In this document: piece after piece, positions 60,737-64,000 of the stretch
Layout: the number at the start of each line of letters is the position of its first letter
Position numbering within the stretch: position 1 is the stretch's first letter
Source of the DNA: Sideroxydans lithotrophicus
Lineage (GTDB): Bacteria > Pseudomonadota > Gammaproteobacteria > Burkholderiales > Gallionellaceae
DNA: 64,000 bases
Assembly: GCA_020723185.1 (NCBI GenBank)
Contig: DYJI01000005.1
Span: 1 to 64,000, forward strand
Reading direction: 5' to 3'
Notes under the pieces: generated by a model
What the model was told of the DNA's origin: nothing
Seen by the model: only the letters and a program-made list of their open reading frames with translations
Database searches by the model: none
Translations under genes and position numbers: made by a program

Positions 60737-61872
60737 CTTCCGGTACAGACTCTGCAGTCAGCCCCAGGACCTGGTATCAGGCGGCGTGCCAGCGATCCGG
60801 GATCGTTTGCGATGCGCCTCAGCTCGCTGCGATCGAGCAACTTGAGGACCTGTGGAACCAGTTGATCGAGTTCAAACAGAAGCGTAACCAGTTCCTGGGG
60901 CGCAGCTTGCTGAGTCCGGATGTACCCAAGGGGCTCTATATCTGGGGCGGTGTGGGGCGCGGCAAGACCTTCCTGATGGACGGTTTCTACGAGTGCCTGC
61001 CATACAAACGCAAACGGCGCATCCATTTCCACCATTTCATGCTCGAAGTGCATCACGAGATGAAGCGGCTGGCACACGAGCGCGATGCGCTGATCGCGCT
61101 GGCCGACCTTATCGCGCAGTCGACCCGTTTGTTATGCCTGGATGAGTTCCATGTTGACGACATCGCCGATGCGATGATCCTCGGCCGCTTGTTGGGAGCA
61201 TTGTTCGAGCGCGGTGTGGTATTGCTGACCACCTCCAACATCGAGCCGGACGCGCTTTATCTGCACGGCCTGCAGCGGCAGAACTTCTTGCCGGCTATCG
61301 CGCTGATCAAGCGCGAGCTGAAGGTGTTGCATCTGGATAGCGAGACGGATTACCGCCTGCTGCAGATGGAACGCGATCCGTTGTTCATGTTCGGCGAGGT
61401 TGAGGAGAACGAAAGGCAGCTGGCCTCATTGTTCGATCGTCTGACGGCAGGTGCCGGTTCGGAAGCGCAGTCCGTTCAGGTTCGCAACATCCGTATACCG
61501 GCGCGTCGTGTCGCGCGTGAAGTGGTGTGGTTCGATTTCGCTGAGCTATGCGGTGGCAACCATGACCAGTCGGATTATCTTGATATCGCGCATCGCTACC
61601 CGACGGTGCTTGTCTCCGGTATCCCGCAGTTGACTGCCGAGAACGGAGCCGCCGCACGCAGGTTCACCTGGTTGATCGACGTGCTGTACGACAACCATGT
61701 GAAGCTGGCTGCCAGCTTTGCGGTGCCACTGGAGGGGTTATATGCGACGGGCAGGCATGACAGCGAAGCGCAACGCATCGCCAGCCGCCTGGCCGAGATG
61801 CAGACCCGGCATTATCTGGAGCTGCCGCACCGTAGTCGCGGTGCGGCATTGACTGGGGCTGAAGGAGCCTAG
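60733..61872 (+). CDS. zapE: Cell-division ATPase ZapE (AFG1-like)
   Basis: The start is the ATG at 60733. The 379-residue AFG1-family ATPase has Walker A GGVGRGKTFLMD, the LCLDEFHVDDIADAMIL block and LLTTSNIEPDALY. In E. coli ZapE associates with the divisome and destabilises FtsZ rings under some conditions. Its stop overlaps the stop of the convergent small gene by four bases. Confidence 0.94.
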   Translation: MTSGTDSAVSPRTWYQAACQRSGIVCDAPQLAAIEQLEDLWNQLIEFKQKRNQFLGRSLLSPDVPKGLYIWGGVGRGKTFLMDGFYECLPYKRKRRIHFHHFMLEVHHEMKRLAHERDALIALADLIAQSTRLLCLDEFHVDDIADAMILGRLLGALFERGVVLLTTSNIEPDALYLHGLQRQNFLPAIALIKRELKVLHLDSETDYRLLQMERDPLFMFGEVEENERQLASLFDRLTAGAGSEAQSVQVRNIRIPARRVAREVVWFDFAELCGGNHDQSDYLDIAHRYPTVLVSGIPQLTAENGAAARRFTWLIDVLYDNHVKLAASFAVPLEGLYATGRHDSEAQRIASRLAEMQTRHYLELPHRSRGAALTGAEGA

Positions 61873-62249
61873 TTGCCTTGCGCGAGCCGGGTGTCGTGCG
61901 CCTTTTGGCACTCCACATAGGCTGCAGTCAAGGTGTCATCGGCCTGAGCGGCGATCTCTGCCGGGATCGTGAATTGGCCCGGTTTGCGCTTGACCGGCTT
62001 GCGGTTCGCCGTCAGGAAGTCTTCCTTGGCCTGATCTGCCGTTGCCTTGCAGGTGTTGAAAGCATCCGCCAGTTCCGCTTCGAACTTGGCTCTCGCCGCC
62101 GCGCGGGCTGCCGCCTCGGCGCGCGCCTGGATCATCTCCTGTCGCGCTTGCTCCGCAAGCATCTGCTCCTGCTTGTTCAAATGATCCAGATATAACCATG
62201 CACCTGCAGTCAGCACGATCAGAACGACGGCAATCACTTTCTTCAGCAT
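61869..62249 (-). CDS. Small membrane-anchored coiled-coil protein, unrecognised
   Basis: This 126-residue protein has an N-terminal hydrophobic segment (KVIAVVLIVLTAGAWLYL) that could be a signal or anchor, a long Ala/Glu/Arg-rich helix (coiled coil at about 28-70), and a C-terminal region with two Cys (NTCKAT, YVECQKA) that may form a disulphide in the periplasm. I do not recognise the family. Upstream lies GGAGGA-like sequence before the ATG. It converges with zapE. Confidence 0.65.
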   Translation of the reverse strand: MLKKVIAVVLIVLTAGAWLYLDHLNKQEQMLAEQARQEMIQARAEAAARAAARAKFEAELADAFNTCKATADQAKEDFLTANRKPVKRKPGQFTIPAEIAAQADDTLTAAYVECQKAHDTRLAQGN

Positions 62250-62308
62250 TTACAGATCCTCCGGAGGGTTTGGTCAGGTGCGCGCATCATAGCTTGTTTT
62301 TCGTAAGG

Positions 62309-63343
62309 TTATGGGGCGGGATTGGGGTAGTGCTGGTGTGTCGTTTCGATGGCGGCCAGCGTCTCTTCAGTCAGCGTCACTTCTGCACTATCCAGGTTCT
62401 CTTCCAATTGCTGCAGTGTCGTCGCGCCCAGGATGACGCTACCGGTGAAGCGGCGCGTTCTGGCAAAAGCCAGCGCCAGCGTGGCTGGTGTCAGGCCCGC
62501 TTCCTGCGCGATGCGCACATATTCCTTTGTCGCGGCAGGGACATTCGTTTTGTTGTAGCGCTGGCCGAAGCCGGGGAACAGGGTGATGCGGCCATGCGCA
62601 CGGGGATCGGCAAGATATTTTCCGGTCAGCCAGCCGAAGGCCAGAGGACTGTAGGAGAGCAGTCCGACCTGGCTGTGATGGCAGACCTCGGCCAGCCCGG
62701 CTTCGAAAGTGCGGTTGAGCAAGCTGTAGGCGTTCTGGATGCTGACGATGCGCGGCAAGCCGAGCTGTTCGGCGCAGCGCACGAACTCCATCACGCCCCA
62801 TGGCGTCTCGTTGCTCAAGCCGATGTGGCGCACCTTGCCGGTTTTGACCAGTTCCCCCAGTGCGTGCAATTGCTCGGCGACCGCGGTGGCTTCGCGCTCT
62901 TGTGTGGCATCGTAACTGGTAGCACCGAACATCGGCACATAGCGGTCCGGCCAGTGGATCTGGTACAGGTCGACGTAGTCGGTCTGCAGGCGTTTGAGGC
63001 TGCCCTCGATGGCGGCATGTATGTGTTCCCTGTTGACGCGCGGACCGCCGCGTATCCAGCTGAAACCGCGTGCCGGGCCGGCGATCTTGGTGGCGATGAC
63101 CAGCTTGTCGCGCGGCTGCCGTTTAAGCCAGTTGCCGATATAGGTTTCCGTGCGGTGCACCGTCTCGGCGCGCGGCGCGACCGGATACATCTCGGCGGTG
63201 TCGATGAAGTTCACGCCTTGTGACACCGCATAATCGAGTTGGCTATGCGCGTCTGCCTCAGTGTTCTGCTCGCCGAAGGTCATGGTGCCCAGGCACAGGG
63301 CGGAGACCTTCAGGTCGCTACTGCCGATGATGCGATATTCCAT
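62309..63343 (-). CDS. Aldo/keto reductase (Tas-like)
   Basis: This 344-residue TIM-barrel oxidoreductase has the AKR active-site residues: Asp and Tyr in FIDTAEMYPV, Lys in LVIATKIAG and His in LYQIHWPDR. The NADPH-binding end is GSVILGATTLQQLEENL. It is closest in layout to E. coli Tas. Substrate unknown. It is 59 bases after the small coiled-coil gene's start and 4 bases downstream of queF on the same strand. Confidence 0.9.
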   Translation of the reverse strand: MEYRIIGSSDLKVSALCLGTMTFGEQNTEADAHSQLDYAVSQGVNFIDTAEMYPVAPRAETVHRTETYIGNWLKRQPRDKLVIATKIAGPARGFSWIRGGPRVNREHIHAAIEGSLKRLQTDYVDLYQIHWPDRYVPMFGATSYDATQEREATAVAEQLHALGELVKTGKVRHIGLSNETPWGVMEFVRCAEQLGLPRIVSIQNAYSLLNRTFEAGLAEVCHHSQVGLLSYSPLAFGWLTGKYLADPRAHGRITLFPGFGQRYNKTNVPAATKEYVRIAQEAGLTPATLALAFARTRRFTGSVILGATTLQQLEENLDSAEVTLTEETLAAIETTHQHYPNPAP

Positions 63344-63347
63344 GGAT

Positions 63348-63767
63348 TCAGCCGCGCGTGTTGGACTGGCTGTGGAAACTGCTCAGTTCTACACGGGGTG
63401 CGGGCTGCCAACCCGGTTTGCGGTGTTCGGCCACGACGTTGGTGAAGATGCCGCCGCGCACATAGAACTTGGCGGTCAGGCGCATGAAGCGCGGCTGGGT
63501 AGCGGCCACCAGGTCGTCCAGGATGCGGTTGGTCACGTCCTCGTGGAAATGGCCTTCCTCGCGGAACGACCACATATAGAGCTTCAGGCTCTTCAATTCC
63601 ACGCATTGCTGGTCGGCGATGTAATCCAGGATCAGTGTGGCGAAGTCGGGTTGGCCGGTCTTGGGGCAAAGGCAGGTGAATTCAGGGATCTCCATGTGGA
63701 TGTGGTAATCACGTCCGGGCTGGGGATTGGGGAAAGTCTCCAGTGTCTTGGCTGGTTTGGTGGTCAT
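63348..63767 (-). CDS. queF: NADPH-dependent 7-cyano-7-deazaguanine reductase QueF
   Basis: QueF reduces preQ0 to preQ1 in queuosine synthesis. The 139-residue product is the short (YkvM-like) form with catalytic Cys in [12 protein letters not shown], the [17 protein letters not shown] core and the NADPH-binding region. The ATG at 63767 begins [11 protein letters not shown]. The upstream divergent gene is smc, 63 bases away. Confidence 0.94.
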   Translation of the reverse strand: MTTKPAKTLETFPNPQPGRDYHIHMEIPEFTCLCPKTGQPDFATLILDYIADQQCVELKSLKLYMWSFREEGHFHEDVTNRILDDLVAATQPRFMRLTAKFYVRGGIFTNVVAEHRKPGWQPAPRVELSSFHSQSNTRG

Positions 63768-63830
63768 TGTTGGTGGCCCTTGGGAGTTCAGTTAGAATGC
63801 GGCGCATTATAACGTCTACCCGTCTGCAAA

Positions 63831-64000
63831 TTGCGCCTTAGCCAGATCAAACTCGCCGGTTTCAAGTCCTTCGTCGATCCCACCCACATCTCGCTGCCCG
63901 GGCAGCTGGTGGGCATCGTCGGGCCGAACGGCTGCGGCAAATCCAATGTGATCGACGCGTTGCGCTGGGTGCTGGGAGAATCGCGCGCTTCGGCCTTGCG
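63831..64000 (+). CDS. smc: Chromosome segregation protein SMC, N-terminus only
   Basis: The frame starting at a TTG at 63831 reads [20 protein letters not shown] and then [20 protein letters not shown], the N-terminal ATPase head of SMC with its Walker A motif. The gene runs off the window edge. It is absent from the ORF track because it is short and uses a TTG start. No strong ribosome-binding site is seen before the TTG. SMC condenses and helps segregate the chromosome. Confidence 0.93.
   Translation, partial: MRLSQIKLAGFKSFVDPTHISLPGQLVGIVGPNGCGKSNVIDALRWVLGESRASAL

Overview
The window looks like chromosomal DNA of a Gram-negative betaproteobacterium. The likeliest placement is the Nitrosomonadales/Gallionellaceae neighbourhood, a guess from gene content. 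The runs ndk-rlmN-pilW-rodZ-ispG-hisS-yfgM-bamB-der and hfq-hflX-hflK-hflC-hisZ-purA are the usual betaproteobacterial order. The coding sequence is GC-rich with dense, often overlapping genes, and an octaheme cytochrome module and squalene (hopanoid-type) genes are present.

Layout. 1-3.8 kb is accessory DNA: a 5'-truncated AT-richer unknown gene, a filamentous-haemagglutinin remnant, a RAYT (REP-associated) transposase, a DDE transposase broken by an in-frame amber codon, and a Phd/VapC-type toxin-antitoxin pair. 3.8-5.6 kb is a kelch-repeat lipoprotein. 5.9-14.85 kb is the conserved ndk-to-der housekeeping run. 14.86-32.3 kb is a signal-transduction island placed between der and hfq, genes that are usually adjacent in this group. 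It holds a DUF481 outer-membrane protein, a MASE3-like/PAS histidine kinase with a NarL-type regulator, a second PAS kinase, and a full chemosensory operon (three MCPs, CheY, STAS, CheA, CheW, CheR, CheD, CheB). Inside that operon sit a soluble MCP-tip-like protein and a metallo-beta-lactamase-fold di-iron protein resembling the oxygen-binding di-iron protein (ODP) family. 32.4-38.6 kb resumes the housekeeping run (hfq to purA), followed by a tRNA-Leu(CAG) on the minus strand.

38.8-45 kb carries rnr, rlmB, a small unknown gene, a minus-strand ParA/cNMP-binding pair, a DUF3025 protein and a MipA/OmpV protein. 45.0-53.8 kb is one long minus-strand operon, dapC-dapD-pilU-yffB-dapE-(small membrane protein)-prmB-hpnC-hpnD-hpnE, with a good sigma70 promoter in front of dapC. 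It mixes lysine/peptidoglycan precursor synthesis, a pilus-retraction ATPase and squalene synthesis. 54.1-56.9 kb is a probable electron-transfer module: a DUF302 membrane protein, an octaheme cytochrome c with a C-terminal membrane anchor, and a membrane cytochrome b. 57.1-64 kb carries a DMT-family permease, class I fructose-bisphosphate aldolase, purT, a VOC protein, zapE, a small coiled-coil protein, an aldo/keto reductase, queF and the first codons of smc.

Most interesting parts: (i) the ODP-like protein translationally coupled to an MCP-tip-like soluble protein inside a chemotaxis operon, suggesting cytoplasmic oxygen/iron sensing by the array; (ii) a CheA carrying an insert with two copies of a GSPII_E-N/MshEN-like motif; (iii) a dyad plus a TTGCCTGATG element repeated with nearly the same spacing upstream of the second kinase and upstream of the chemotaxis operon, a candidate regulon of the local NarL-type regulator. 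All family calls come from reading the translated sequence; no database search was run.
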